DNA of 64,000 nucleotides from Cynocephalus volans (GCF_027409185.1 NC_084467.1:83026501-83090500); one strand, 5' to 3'; counted from the stretch's first letter, positions 48,171 to 60,592 are shown. Notes: generated from the sequence alone by a model not told the origin. Translations and numbers: made by a program.

Positions 48171-48251
48171 AAGAGTATTTCAAAAAGCTCATGGAAAGAT
48201 TTGTATTATCTCTAGTTCTATTTTTCCATGAACTTTTTGAAATACCCTCAT
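48171..48251. mobile_element. Short palindromic DNA transposon (MITE), copy 2
   Basis: The inverted arms GAGTATTTCAAAAAGCTCAT and, in reverse complement, GAGGGTATTTCAAAAAGTTC enclose about 40 nt. It shares arms and interior with 26542-26626. Confidence 0.75.
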
Positions 48252-48567
48252 ATTTGCTCTATTTCCAAGAAGTGAGTTTTCTCAGAAAATGTTTGTTCTT
48301 ACAAAACCGCCAAATGAAAAAAGGCAATTAAAGAATGTATAAACAAAGAAGCCACAGAAAATGATAAATTGTAGCTATCTACAATTTTCATCATTATTTA
48401 ATGTCATCTTTTTGCTTCTTTGTCAGTGTAGTTAACCTGAAAACTGGTTAAATTTCAACTGTGTGTGTCACCTTCCCCGCTTCTCCCTTCACCAGGCAAA
48501 CCTGGACAGAGTAAGACGGAGGTAGAGCTGGTCTTCAGCAGCCCTTTCACTGTTGGCCATCAGTGTT

Positions 48568-49912
48568 ATATTAATCTGCTGCCATAACAAAATACCACAG
48601 ACTAGGTGGCTTAAGCAACAGAAATTTATTTTCTCACAGTTCTGGAGTCTAGAAGTCTGAAATCAAGGTGCTGGAAGGTTTGGTTTCTCCTGAGGTCTCT
48701 CTCCTTGGCTTGTAGACAGCTGCCTTTTTTCTGTGTCCTCACAAGGCCTTTCTTCTGTGTGCGCATGCTCCTGGTGTCTCTTCCTCTTCTTATAAGGACA
48801 CCAGTCCTATTGAATTAGGGCCCCACCTTTATGACTCATGTAACCTTAATGCCCTTGCATCTATCTGACAAGGGATTAATATCCATAATATACAAGGAAC
48901 TCAAGCAATTACACAGTAAAAAAAAAAACCAATAACCCAATTAAAAAATGGGCAAAGGAACTGAATAGGCATTTTTCAAAGGAAGACATACACATTGCCA
49001 ACAGGTACATGAAAAAATGTTCAACATCACTAGTCATCAGGGAAATGCAAATTAAAACCACACTGAGATATCACCTCATCCCAGTTAGACTGGCTGTAAT
49101 AAAAAAGACAGAGAATAACAAATGCTGGCAAGAATGTAGAGAGAAGGGAATGCTCCTGCAGTGTTGGTGGGACTGCAAATTAGTACAACCACTATGGAAA
49201 AAAGTATGGAGGTTTCTCAAACAACTACAGATAGGTCTACCATACAATCCAGCAATCCCACTTCTGGGTATATACCCAAAGGAATGGAAGTCATCATGTT
49301 GAAGGGATACCTGGACTCCCATGTTCATCACAGTTCTGTTCACAACAGCCAAGATATGGAACCAACCTAAATGTCCATCAATGGACAACTGGATAAGGTG
49401 GTACATATACACCATGGAACACTACTCCGCCATAAAAAAGAATGAAATTCTCCCATTCACAACAACATGGATGAGCTTGGAGAAACATATGTTGAGTGAA
49501 ATAATGTACAGAGGGATAAATACTGCATGTGCTCACTCATAAGTGGGAGGTGAGAGAGAAAGAAGGAAGGAAAGAAAGACCACAGAGGGGCATTGGACTT
49601 GCAGAGGGAGAGAACATATCTAGGGATACAAAGTGGAGTGAGGGAAAGGGGGATGGGGAGGGGAAGTCAGGGATAATTGGGTGGGGGACATGGAGTATAG
49701 CCACAATTTGTGGTAATGGGCATGCTGCCAGTATGGATCTGGCCATCACATCTTGGGCACGAGTGGTGACAATCAGCTTTGTACCCCATGAATATTCATA
49801 ACCAATACAGTAAATAAATAAATAAAGGCCCTATCTCCAAATATAGTCACATTGGGGGCTAGGGCTTCAGCATATGAATTTGAGGGGGACACAATTCAGA
49901 TCTTAACAAATG
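48568..49912 (-). mobile_element. MaLR-type LTR split by an L1 insertion
   Basis: The left part (48568 to about 48860) reads TGCTGCCATAACAAAATACC and TAAGGACACCAGTCCTATTG. The right part (about 49826-49912) resumes with AGGCCCTATCTCCAAATATA. The two are parts of one LTR-like element, in minus orientation, separated by about 0.97 kb of L1. Confidence 0.75.
48860..49825 (+). mobile_element. LINE-1 3' fragment nested in an LTR
   Basis: Plus-strand L1 begins near GACAAGGGATTAATATCCAT in ORF2 and runs through the ORF2 C-terminus (49009-49302, broken by a frameshift near 49300 and resumed in another frame to 49542) to a purine-rich 3' UTR and a (TAAA)n tail. Its 3' UTR differs from the two minus-strand L1s, so it is an older subfamily. 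Confidence 0.9.
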
Positions 49913-50049
49913 TCTAAAATACAGTGAAGAAGTTCTCCAGAAACACTTCCACTGATGATATGCATCCTCTTTTGCCCTTTGCTCTTTACATTTCTGTACC
50001 ATCATTACCCCTCTGTAACTACCTCCCAAACTAGGCACTATGGCTTCTG

Positions 50050-50165
50050 TTCTATTGGGAGAGCAGCATTGTGCAGAGCTAGGAATATTGACACCAGAGT
50101 TCAAATCCCCCTTCTGGGACCGAACAGCTGCATGACCATGGGCAAGTCAGTTAACTCATCAATTT
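50050..50165 (+). mobile_element. MIR SINE
   Basis: ACCAGAGTTCAAATCCCCCT and CATGGGCAAGTCAGTTAACT follow the MIR layout. Confidence 0.65.
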
Positions 50166-51564
50166 TCTCTAGCTTGTGCTTTCCTGGGCGTTTTGGCCCC
50201 ATTCTCTTTCACTGCTCTGTACCCCCGAGGCCCTGGATTTGTCACCAACCCCTACTACTAAAACATCCTTGTGGTGTGTCTAGGGGTCTAGTAAAATATA
50301 TCCTGAAAAATTCACTGATTAAACAGCTCTGAGTAGGTGTTTTAAGTAGATCAGAGTAGCTATCTCTGCCCAGATGGACTTCAGGAAATGTTGTCTCTGC
50401 TGCTGCTGCTGCTAACTGGTGTTAGCACTGGTGGGTGGTTTAGTCCAGAAAGGAAGAGAACATGCAGTGAGAGAGCAGGCTGGCAGGGAGTAGCCAGGGT
50501 AGAGCAAGAGTTAGGACTTCCTTCACAGGTATTCAGTAAGCCAGCTTTTGCTGAGAGTCTACTTTTTCCAAGCATTGTGCAAAGTGATGAACCAGAGCTC
50601 CTATCAGGGGCTTCTCTAACCGTAGGACTTGGACTTTTCATGGACTATAGAGCTGTAGAAAAAGAAAGAGGACCTGGCTTAGGTTTGTTGTTTACTTCTC
50701 CATGACCATAGGCAAGCCACTTAGCTCCTCTGAGTCTCAGTTATTCCATTTTAATAAGAAGAGATGGATCCGGTGTTCTATATGGCTAGTTCTCCTACTT
50801 TGGCTGTCACCTTCTAGAATTCTGATTCACTGGGAGTGGGGTGTATCCTGCCTAAAGAAAAATCTGTAGTTTTGAGTTTGATTTTAGCTCACGAATGCTC
50901 TGCTAGGAAGCTGAGAGGAGAGAAGTTCGCACAGAGAAGTATGTTGTGAAAGTTTTGGGGAAAAAAATTAACCCTACAGTTCACTCAGAAAACTTGGAAA
51001 TTAACTCTGAAAGGAAGCAAGTATTTGCATTCTTATACTGTCCTTTGGTGGTGTTATTCAGAAATACCTCACATGTGGTAGCAGTATAGACAAAGAGTGG
51101 TCTGTTGTGGGTTATTAAGCCTAAGAAGATTAATCTCCCTAAGGAGATTAACTAAGATGTTCATAGTAAATGTAGACTCAAGGGGCAAAGCTATCATTTT
51201 CCCAGTGTAAACGGCTATAGTCGCGTGTCTGTGTTTCGATGCAAGAACCACATTTTGTTAACGTCTTTATTTCCAGCTCCTAGTAGCACAGAGTAGATAC
51301 TCAGTGTACATAATAGTCCTTGTTCTCCAAATCAAATTTTCTTCACGTCACCTGCTTAAAAAGAGAGACAAAACCAAAACCAAATTTTAATACTGACATT
51401 GTTCCCTAAGTTGCTAGAGACCTAGATTTCATTGTTTTCAGCAAATTCAGTAGAAGTCCATACCTTTGGAGTTAAGCCTTTGGTTCTCTGGGCCCTGGTG
51501 GTGCCTCTGTGTTCAGGCTAACTTGGCCTTGGTGTCAGCCTTCGTGGGCAGTTTGAACAGAGAA

Positions 51565-51790
51565 GGGAGGTGGTAAATCACAGTGGTTAAAGCTCGGGCT
51601 CGGGCACATCTGGATTCGAGTTTCAGCTTCCCCACTCACAACCTTGTAACTTTGGTAAGGGCTAATGCCTCCAAATCCAGCTTCCAAATCTGTAAAACAG
51701 AGATGACCCTATTACCTACCTCATAGAGTCATTGTGAAGGTTAATTTTTAAAGTGCACAAAGTTAAAAGCACAGGAAATATTTGCTTGAA
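51565..51790 (+). mobile_element. MIR SINE
   Basis: AGTGGTTAAAGCTCGGGCTC, TCTGTAAAACAGAGATGACC and CTACCTCATAGAGTCATTGT run through nearly the full MIR consensus. Confidence 0.85.
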
Positions 51791-53704
51791 GAATTGACAG
51801 TCATGGTAGGAAGGAGAACTTTTTATTTTTCCAAGATTTATACAGAATAGCTATACTAATAATTGTTATTATTGTACTTTAAGCCTCTATCTTAACGTTA
51901 TCAGGAGTCCGGGATACTACTGAACCATGGCACAGGTACTTGCTCGACCTGAGATGTTATTCGTTCATCTTCCAGAGGTCCTTTTAGAAAAGCCCCGTAA
52001 ACCACTGTCTCATATTACTGGAGTGCTTACACAGTTTATAAGAAACCAAGTAAAAAGAAATATGCACTCAAAGAGAGGCAGGAAAAATAAAAAATATAAT
52101 TAAAGGCCTTAATTCTTTCAAAAAATTTTTGCAGTTACATCATACATTAGTGTTTATTAACAGTACCTTTTTCTTTGAAAAATAAAGCTTAAAATCTTTG
52201 AGGATATACATATAACTTCTTCAAAGCTTTGCCAAGAAATGAAACATAAACAGATCCTCAATACTGATGTAAATATTTTAAAAGTCTTTCCATACCAATG
52301 AGTCTAAACACTATGCTTCCTTCTGTTTTCCCAGCCTCCCTCCTTCAAGTGAACACTTTTGTTTTCTTTAGATCCCCAAAGTACTTTGCATTCATGTACT
52401 GGTGACCAGAGAGTAAACTTTCTGTATGTTTTACTTCATTAAAAATCTTTTAAGAAAATGATATATGGAAATCGAGGACTCTCAATTCATTGGCCAAAAT
52501 CTTTTCTAATTTCAGTCGGACATCCCTCGCTTGTGTTTTGGCCCTTTCTGCATTTTATAATTTATGTCATAAGTCATAAGACTTTTCAAAAATTTTTCAT
52601 GATGGCATCCCTGGTAAACATAATCAAATGTTTGTGATTTTTGGAGGCCTAAAGGTTTACAGATTTATGTACCAAGGATTTTGGACACTGTTGACAGACA
52701 TGTTGTTACGGATTTTTCAAGGTACTCTTTCTGGGGTCTTGTGAGCCATCAGCTAAATTATTTCTTTTGTTCACAAAGATTTCAGGAAAATATTTGTTCT
52801 TTTATGGCAATATTGCAGTGGTGATTATCAACTGGCGTGGGTTTTGTGTACTTTACTTGACAGGGATTCTTACAGAGTCGCCTGATGTTACAGGGCAATT
52901 GGAATAACTCAGATGTGAGGATGATGGGACACAGGCTACAAAAAGACCTTTTAAGCTGTAAATGCTAGCAGTTTTTGAAGTGTTCTATTTGTTTTTTCTT
53001 TCTTTCTTTTTTTACTGATTGGTTGATATTAGAGTTTTCCCAGAGATTATGAATAGGCAAGAAAGGAAAACAAATAAATTAATTGATTTACCTCGATATT
53101 TGTTCAACAAAAGAACACAACTGGTTTTAAAAGTTGTTTTATGCTAGTAGTGATGTGGGAATCTGGACATATCTTGAGCTCATCAGAAAGAGTATCTTAA
53201 GACGATTTAAAAATAATTGAGTCTCGAAAAAAAGATGTAATTAGCTATGTGTATTTTTCTTGATTAAAAATTACGTTTAAAGGAAAATTAAATTCACATG
53301 TTTTTATTTACTAATATTGAAAGTTACTAAAACATAATTGGAGTTGCTGTTATACATTCAAGAAACTTAGAAAAGCTTTAAACAATGCCTTTTTAAAGTT
53401 CCTTCAAATAAAAAGCTATATTTTGTCAAGAAGGTATTTAAGTTTAATCTTAAATCCTTAAACAGATGTCTCTGATATAAATTCGTCATATAGCGAGTTT
53501 TATACTTTGAAACATATAGGGTAAGAAGCTGTTTTATGCATGTTTTTTCTCCCTTGCCTCATTTAATGATGGGTGAGCAGCCAAACAAACTAATTCTTTC
53601 CTCTACATTTTAATAAAACTAGTATTAGCTTTGCCTCTAACTTTAATTTATGTAATGTGCTATTAGACACCATATAAAATAGAAGTAGAAGAGTATAGTT
53701 ATAA

Positions 53705-53860
53705 ATCGGGATTCAAGTTCATTAGAGTTTCTGCCATGTACTAGATATGAGACAAATCCTCTATTTTCTCTGAGCCTCAGTTTCCACATCTGCAAATAGG
53801 GTTAGTAACTTCTGCCCTAGCTAAACCACAGGTTTGTTATAGGTGTATCACTTGTGATTT
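53705..53860 (+). mobile_element. MIR SINE fragment
   Basis: CTGAGCCTCAGTTTCCACAT followed by CTGCAAATAGGG is MIR 3' half. Confidence 0.7.
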
Positions 53861-54523
53861 TTCTAAAAGAACAAACTGCCATAGTCAAAGCTCCCTTCCT
53901 TCAGGAGCAGATGAAGTCATCTGACGGAGATGTGTGGCACGTGTGAGTGGAGGAGTGGGCAGGAGGACAGGGGCTCAGGCCCACCCCTCAGCTGGCCCCC
54001 AGCTCTCCAGCACAGCAGTGTGATGGGGGACAGGGAGAAGCTCTTCTCGGGCCAGACTCTTGGCTTTGACGAAGCGACAGTCCTTGTCCCTTGGGTTACC
54101 TGACTTTCTTTGTATTCAAAGCAGACATAGAAAGTTCCCTCCTGAAGGTCCAGGATTTCTGGGTCAAAAGCTGAGACGCTCTGCTAAGACTATTAACCTC
54201 TATGTGACCTGCCAAACCAGCCCTGTGCTTAGATTCAGCTCTTCACAAAGACCTCCAATTCACTGAGTACTGAATGTATTTTCACGGTTCATCTATGTCT
54301 GTCCCCTTGAACGTGGAACTTCATGCAAAATGAAATAATTTCTCAGTATGCCTGTCTATACAGTACAGATTGCCAAAACCTGGGACTGTCTTGGTCAGCC
54401 AGAGCCAAAGGGCCACATACATTAAATCCCATACCCTCAGGCGCTGTCGCTGAAGGGGTCCACCCCTAGCCATATCTGGTACACAGGACCCATCCTCCCT
54501 CCCTCCTCACATCTCTCCTTCAG

Positions 54524-54723
54524 TGACAGGAAATGACCTGGGGCTCTCCAGCAGCCTACAACATGACCTAACTCAAAATGACGAACTCATCCGGGAATTC
54601 AACTACAAATATCGAGAGGGTGAAGTTAGCACAAGGGACAAACTCAAAAGACAGCACCTTCAGAAGCAGATGAAGCTGGACCCATGCCAGGTCCGTGTTC
54701 ATGGCACCCAAAGTTACAGGCAG
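54524..54723 (+). CDS. Candidate orphan coding exon (unrecognised protein)
   Basis: A 200-nt segment preceded by a long pyrimidine tract ending TCTCTCCTTCAG and followed by the donor CAG-GTAATT. It is open in one frame for 66 codons, with phase 1 entry and phase 0 exit. The peptide is hydrophilic and charged: DLTQNDELIREFNYKYREGE, then VSTRDKLKRQHLQKQMKLDP, then CQVRVHGTQSYRQ. It contains no transposon sequence that I recognise. I do not know the family and do not name a function. I found no partner exon with matching phase nearby. It could be an exon of an unannotated or lineage-lost gene, a decayed exon, or chance. Confidence 0.4.
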
Positions 54724-55012
54724 GTAATTTACCCTAAGTAAGCACCAGCCAAGAGGCAAAAATAAGACTGAGCAGAGGGAAGAAACACGGTAAAATGTAG
54801 GGGGCAGAAAAAGAACAGCTGAGAACGTTTTCTGAATATTCTCCTTTTCCTGGGTTTCTGTGCATTCCTTATATAAACCTCCATCGATTTGAGTGAATGT
54901 GATTAAATATCTATCTGTTGCCCTCCAAAGGGCAAAAGCAGAACAGTTAGATATATGCACTCTTCCTTTCCTTCTGTTGATTGAAGGCCATGTGGGGGAA
55001 TCTCAGATTACT

Positions 55013-55138
55013 CTAATTATTATTATTATTATTATTGTTATTATTATTATTTTGGGAGGCTGGCTGGTACAAGGATTCAAACCTGTGACCCTGGTGTTGT
55101 AAGGCTGCGCTCTAACCCACTGAGCTAACCGGCCAGCC
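55013..55138 (-). mobile_element. tRNA-Ile-derived monomeric SINE with (AAT)n tail
   Basis: The minus strand starts GGGCTGGCCGGTTAGCTCAG, almost the 5' end of tRNA-Ile, with a B-box-like GGTTTGAATCC. The tail is an (AAT)n run (ATT on plus, 55013-55052). The target-site duplication CTCAGATTACT lies at 55002-55012 and 55139-55149. It is a single unit, unlike the other three SINEs. Confidence 0.92.
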
Positions 55139-55149
55139 CTCAGATTACT

Positions 55150-56950
55150 TCTGTTGGAGTCTGTGTGCTATTGGGACCTGCCCACTCATCAGTAACACCA
55201 CTGACCTCCCAGGCCGCGGGTCTCTAACTGCAGGAGTGAAGGGATCACAGCTCTCTCCTTACTTCTGGTTCCGGTGTGTGGTTTGTACTTGCGGGCTCTC
55301 CTTCCAGCTGAGGGCTGGACAGGTGGTTGGCTCCCAAGGCTTTTTCTCCCTGGGATTATAAGGAGAGGAAGGGAGTAATTACTCAAGAAGGCATTTTGGA
55401 TTTCTGGATGGGAGGAAGAGGAACCTAGCAAAGTCTCAACACTGCCACAGACTATTTGATTTTGCAAAGCCAGCTATTGGGGGGCGTTAAAAAGCAAGAA
55501 AGACTGGGGCAGCAGCGTTAACTTTGGGGCAGTTTCTCCTCACCTGATGCTGACTAACAGGACTAGTATCACTGGGGTGAGCATGAATTCCATCCCTCCA
55601 TGGAGGAGACAGGGGCCCAGGTCCACGCTTGCTGGAAAGCAGCAGTGCTTGGTCCCGGACCACTGCTGGGCATCTCCCAGGGTGCTTTTCATCTGTCTGC
55701 AATGCAGGATTATATTGCACAATTGAATGCTTTATGGGTTTTTTGGGTTTTTTTTGTTTTTTTCACTTAGAAGTTCACTGAAAGTAGATTTCTTCCATTA
55801 GTTGATCTTAAAAGGAGTTCTCCCCTAATTGGAAAGCTGCACTGTGAGATGAATTTAAAATGAGCAGGGCGACTAGCCTCTGTTTCTTTCATTGTTTTCC
55901 ACCTTGAAAAGCATTTGAGGCTGCTTACTGAAGAAATTGTATTTTCTGAAAACGTTGCAGCTCATTCCTTTCAGTCTTTTCATGGAAAATCGACTGTTAA
56001 GGCCTCACTGTTCAGTGCTTTCAACCTGCAGCAGTGATTGGAATCCAGGCTGTAGGCCGAAGGGATACATGGTGTGTCCCCTCTAGAGAATGGAGGGGAC
56101 CACGTAGCTTTGGGAGGCCAGCTCGGTGAGAGCAGTCCTGAAGTTCCTGACTCATAGGGTCACAGCAGGTGTCCTCGTAATTTGAGGGCTCTGACTCATC
56201 TCTCTCACCCTGAGTTCTGAGAGGCTCAGGAGCCTAATTCCCTTCATGGTGGCAGCACAATGGCTGGGACTTAGACTTAAAAAAAGAAAAAGGGGTCACG
56301 TGCTCTCCCTGCCAAGCATAAAATAGAAGCCTGTTTGTGTAGCTCCTCTTTGGTATCCTGCCTCAGTCCCAGAATAATCTGCTCCATGAAAAGAGTGGGC
56401 AGGAGCCCCAAATTGCAGCTCCCATCCCACCCACCCCCATGTCTCATAGCCCTTCTTTCATCCCAGCGATAATGACCATCAGAGGAATGTCCCTGGTTCA
56501 CCTCAGAATAAAACCTCCATCAGGAAAAAGCATTAGAGGTCAGAAACAAGAGCCCTGATTGGCGTGGTGGCATTTCTTCCCTGACGGGAAGGGCGAGCCT
56601 CGGGCCTGTCGGTCCCGGTCCCTCAGATGGGTTAATACTGTTGCTAAGCAACTGTCTGTACCCCAGTTGAAAACCAGTAAGACAAGAAAGAATGAGGCCA
56701 CTTATGTCCCAGTCTCTGTTTCATTACCAGCTCATAGCTTTGTCTAAACGGACTGTGAATACACAAAATTGTCCTCGGGCTTCGTCTAGCGGAAATGGTG
56801 TATTTCCAGACAGGGTTACAGAAAGCAATGATGGCCCTAGAGCAGGCTGAAGTCACTTCCTGTAGCTCTAGTGAGTTGTCTAAGGCAGCAAACCGGTACC
56901 AGGACCCACTGTGTCCAGCATGGTTTCAAATACATTATTTCATTTGTCTC
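55150..56950. other. Intergenic sequence, no gene seen
   Basis: Unique-looking sequence of moderate G+C. The small frames near 55189-55720 and 56559-56977 have no domain or splice support. Confidence 0.45.
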
Positions 56951-57125
56951 ACAGCAACCCTGGGAAGTGGGTGTTAGCTCTGCTTTACAGCTGACAGAAT
57001 GAAAGCTCAGAGAGGTGAAGTGACTAGGTCAAGATCACACAGCACATGAGCAACTGGGTCAAGCTTTGGTCCTGGCTCTCTGGTCCAAAGCACGTGCCCT
57101 TTCCTCCACATCCACTGAAGCTGCC
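56950..57125 (-). mobile_element. MIR SINE
   Basis: TCAGAGAGGTGAAGTGACTA and GGTCAAGATCACACAGCACA are the antisense MIR core. Confidence 0.85.
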
Positions 57126-57399
57126 AGACTTCTGCCCTGGGAAGGAAGGGTGGTAGCGAGTGAGGCAGGCACTGGTGTTTATTAATAAGTAAACGTCTGC
57201 CAATTTAAAAATCCTATTAAGTTGCTCACCAGCTCATCATGATTTGATGTCTTCTGGCCACAGCAGTTTACTAAATGTTTATCCACATAGTTATGCTCAT
57301 CCAGTGTTTATGGAACATGCTGTAGGCTTTTGGCTTCCCCCAGAGGGGATGAAGTGAGGTCTCCATGGTGGGGGAGGGGAGAATGACGTTCTCTCACTT

Positions 57400-58100
57400 G
57401 TCCCTCAACATGCACTCCCCAGCCCACCAGGCCCACATGCCCCATAGCTCAGATCTGCTTCACACTTTTCCTGCCTGGAAAGCTCTTCTCTAAGACTCTC
57501 CTCAGTAAAGCCTCCGTGGTTCCTCCCAGCTATCATTGCTCCCGGCCTACTCTCAGAGCAGTTTGTGTGATGTGTGAGCACTGTGATGCAACACCCAGAG
57601 GTGCTTTTATTGAAGGACTTATCACCCCAGTTGCTTGAAGTGCTGCCTTTGGCTGTCAGCTCCTCAGCTGCCCAAGTCATCCCCCTGGCTGGGTGGCCTG
57701 CACCCAGTGATCGATCAGTGTCAAGTGTAAATGCTATCCTGGCCTAACTCGGGACGACTCTGCGGGCCAGAGCTCCTTGTGGGGTTGCTGAGGCCATCAT
57801 TAGGCTCGTATCACAGCCAGATATCTCTGCCCATCTGCTTCCTTCCCTGCCTTCCGTATCCACAGGTGTGATCCCCAGGGCAGCCTGGATGCTCAGCTCT
57901 GTCTCAGGGTTTGCTTCCTGGGGAGCCCAATGTGTCACATTCTCCTTTAGACCTTCTCTGTGCATGACCGTCTTGCCCATCAGACTGTGAGCTCCCTAGG
58001 GGCAGAAGCAGCACCTTATTTATTCTCAAACCCACAGTGCCTAACCCAGGCCCTGGCAAAGGCAGTTGGTAGATGTCTGTTGAATGAATGAATGTAGTCA
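57400..58100 (+). mobile_element. L2 LINE 3' region
   Basis: CTGCCTGGAAAGCTCTTCTC, ACTGTGAGCTCCCTAGGGGC and the end GTCTGTTGAATGAATGAATG belong to L2. The middle part is strongly diverged. Confidence 0.75.
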
Positions 58101-58474
58101 TGTAAAACTACTGTGGGATGAGAGGATCTGAGAGATTAGATGCCTGTGGATAGGACACCTCAGTTGGTGTCTGTTGTTTATGACCATAATATTGCCTTCC
58201 CAGAAGAGTATGATTTCTGTTATCCCCCACAAGCTACTTCATTATGCAAACTGGAAATAGCATGGTCTTCCTCCTCCTTCCCCAAACTCTGCCCTGCTGG
58301 ACTAAAACCTGGGCTTTGGAGTCCCTCAGGAGCTATTGAAATAAAATGAGAAGCCAGAAGCTGTGCCAGCAGCGCAGCCAGTCGATGGCTGGAGGCTGGT
58401 TATTCCAGAGTAACAGCTCTGTGCTCTGTGACTCCCTCCATGTGTAGGTATTTCCCTTTTAGTTTATTTCTGTT

Positions 58475-58493
58475 TTATTTTGACCTAATTTTT
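58475..58493. repeat. Target-site duplication, left, of L1 copy B
   Basis: TTATTTTGACCTAATTTTT, repeated exactly at 60574-60592. Confidence 0.9.
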
Positions 58494-58661
58494 TTTTAAA
58501 TTTTATTTTGTCGATATACATTGTGGCTGATTATTGCTCCCCATCAACAAAACCTCCCTCCCTTCTCCCTCCCCCCTCCCCCCCAACAATGTCCTTTCTG
58601 TTTGCTTGTCGTTATCAACTTCAAGTAATTGGGGTTGTTATATCTTCTCCCCCCTCCCCGG

Positions 58662-58705
<44 letters not shown>

Positions 58706-60573
58706 TTATATATTAATTTTTAGCTCCCACCAATAAGTGAGAACATGTGGTATTTCTCTTTCTGTGCCTGACTTGTTTCACTTAATATAATTCTCTCGAG
58801 GTCCATCCATGTTGTTGCAAATGGCAGTATTTCATTCGTTTTTAGAGCTGAGTAGTATTCCATTGTGTAGATGTACCACATTTTCCATATCCACTCATCC
58901 GATGATGGGCATTTGGGCTGGTTCCAACTCTTGGCTATTGTAAAGAGTGCTGCGATGAAATTGGGGAACAGGTATACCTTCGACTTGATGATTTCCATTC
59001 CTCTGGGTATATTCCCAACAGTGGGATAGCTGGGTCGTATGGTAGGTCTATCTGCAATTGTTTGAGGAACCTCCATACCATTTTCCATAGAGGCTGCACC
59101 ATTTTGCAGTCCCACCAACAATGTATGAGAGTTCCTTTTTCTCCGCAACCTCGCCAGCATTTATCGTTCAGAGTCTTTTGGATTTTAGCCATCCTAACTG
59201 GGGTGAGATGGTATCTCAGTGTGGTTTTGATTTGCATTTCCCAGATGCTGAGTGATGTTGAGCATTTTTTCATATGTTTGTTGGCCATTTGTATATCTTC
59301 CTTAGAGAAATGCCTACTTAGCTCTTTTGCCCATTTTTTAATTGGGTTGCTTGTTTTCTTCTTGTAAAGTTGTTTGAGTTCCTTATATATTCTGGATATT
59401 AATTCTTTGTCAGATGTATATTTTGCAAATATTTTCTCCCACTCTGTTGGTTGTCTTTTAACTCTGTTAATTGTTTCTTTTGCTGTGCAGAAGCTTTTTA
59501 GTTTGATATAATCCCATTTGCTTATTTTTCCTTTGGTTGCCCGTGCTTTTGGGGTCGTATTCATGAAGTCTTTGCCCAGTCCTATTTCCTGAAGTGTTTC
59601 TCCTATGTTTTCTTTAAGAAGTTTTATGGTTTCAGGGTATATATTTAAATCCTTAATCGATTTTGAGTTGATTTTAGTATACGGTGAGAGGTATTGATCT
59701 AGTTTCATTCTCCTGCATATGGATATCCAGTTATCCCAGCACCATTTGCTGAATCGGCAGTCCCTTCCCCAGTGAATAGGCTTGGTGCCTTTGTCAAAGA
59801 TCAGATGGCAGTAAGTGTGTGGGTTGGTTTCTGGATTCTCTATTCTATTCCATTGATCAGTGTGTCTGTTTTTATGCCAGTACCATACTGTTTTGGTTAT
59901 TATAGCTTTGTAGTATAGCTTAAAGTCAGGTAGTGTTATGCCTCCAGCTTTATTTTTTTTTGCTCAGCATTGCTTTGGCTATGCATGGTCTTTTTTTGTT
60001 CCATATAAATGACTGGATAGTTTTTTCCATTTCTGAGAAAAATGTCTTTGGAATTTTGATGGGGATTGCATTGAATTTGTATATCACTTTGGGTAGTATG
60101 GACATTTTCACTATGTTGATTCTTCCAATGCAAGAGCATGGGATATCTTTCCATCTTCTTGTATCCTCTCTAATTTCTCTCAGCAGTGGTTTGTAGTTCT
60201 CATTATAGAGATTTTTCACCTCCTTAGTTAACTCAATTCCTAAGTATTGTATTTTTTTGGTGGCTATTGTAAATGGGCAGGCTTTCTTGATTTCTCATTC
60301 TGCATGTTCACTATTGGAGAAAAGAAATGCTACTGATTTTTGTGTGTTGATTTTGTATCCTGCTACTGTGCTGAAATCATTTATCAATTCCAGCAGTTTT
60401 ATTGTAGAGGTTTTAGGCTGTTCGATATATAGGATCATGTCATCTGCAAACAGGGACAGTTTGACTTCATCTTTTCCAATCTGGATGCCCTTTATTTCCT
60501 TCTCTTCTCTGATTGCTCTGGCTAGTACTTCCAACACTATGTTGAATAGGAGTGGTGAGAGTGGGCATCCTTG
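58494..60573 (-). mobile_element. LINE-1, 5'-truncated copy B
   Basis: About 2.08 kb, minus orientation, same subfamily as copy A, flanked by a 19-bp target-site duplication (TTATTTTGACCTAATTTTT) at 58475-58493 and 60574-60592. It reaches further 5' than copy A and includes the reverse-transcriptase FADD box ([10 protein letters not shown], 60450-60439 for FADD). ORF2 is broken by several frameshifts. The 3' UTR has a (TG)n run at 58665-58702. Confidence 0.95.
58720..60537 (-). pseudogene. L1 ORF2 fragment including RT active-site block (copy B)
   Basis: Pieces of one ORF2 lie in different frames: 60537-60295 (RT palm with FADD), 60219-59950, 59708-58935, and 59160-58720 (C-terminus). The frameshifts and the missing endonuclease rule out activity. 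Confidence 0.9.
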
Positions 60574-60592
60574 TTATTTTGACCTAATTTTT
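60574..60592. repeat. Target-site duplication, right, of L1 copy B
   Basis: TTATTTTGACCTAATTTTT, identical to 58475-58493. Confidence 0.9.

Larger units (their letters stand above)
49915..54500. other. Intergenic sequence, partly AT-rich, no gene seen
   Basis: Contains MIRs (50050-50165, 51565-51790, 53705-53860). A repeat-poor AT-rich tract lies at 52080-53700. The CTG-rich frame at 50388-50705 starts like a signal peptide by chance, and its other part overlaps old repeat sequence. Confidence 0.45.

Noticed and set aside
50388-50705. 105-codon frame with a Leu-rich, signal-peptide-like start
   Set aside because: The leucines come from a (CTG)n run. The remainder overlaps old repeat-like sequence and shows no domain or splice signals.
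53901-53940. Small exon-like segment (pyrimidine-AG before GAGCAGATGAAG, then GTGAGT) near the candidate orphan exon
   Set aside because: Its only open phase does not join in frame to the 54,524 exon, and at about 38 nt it is too short to judge.
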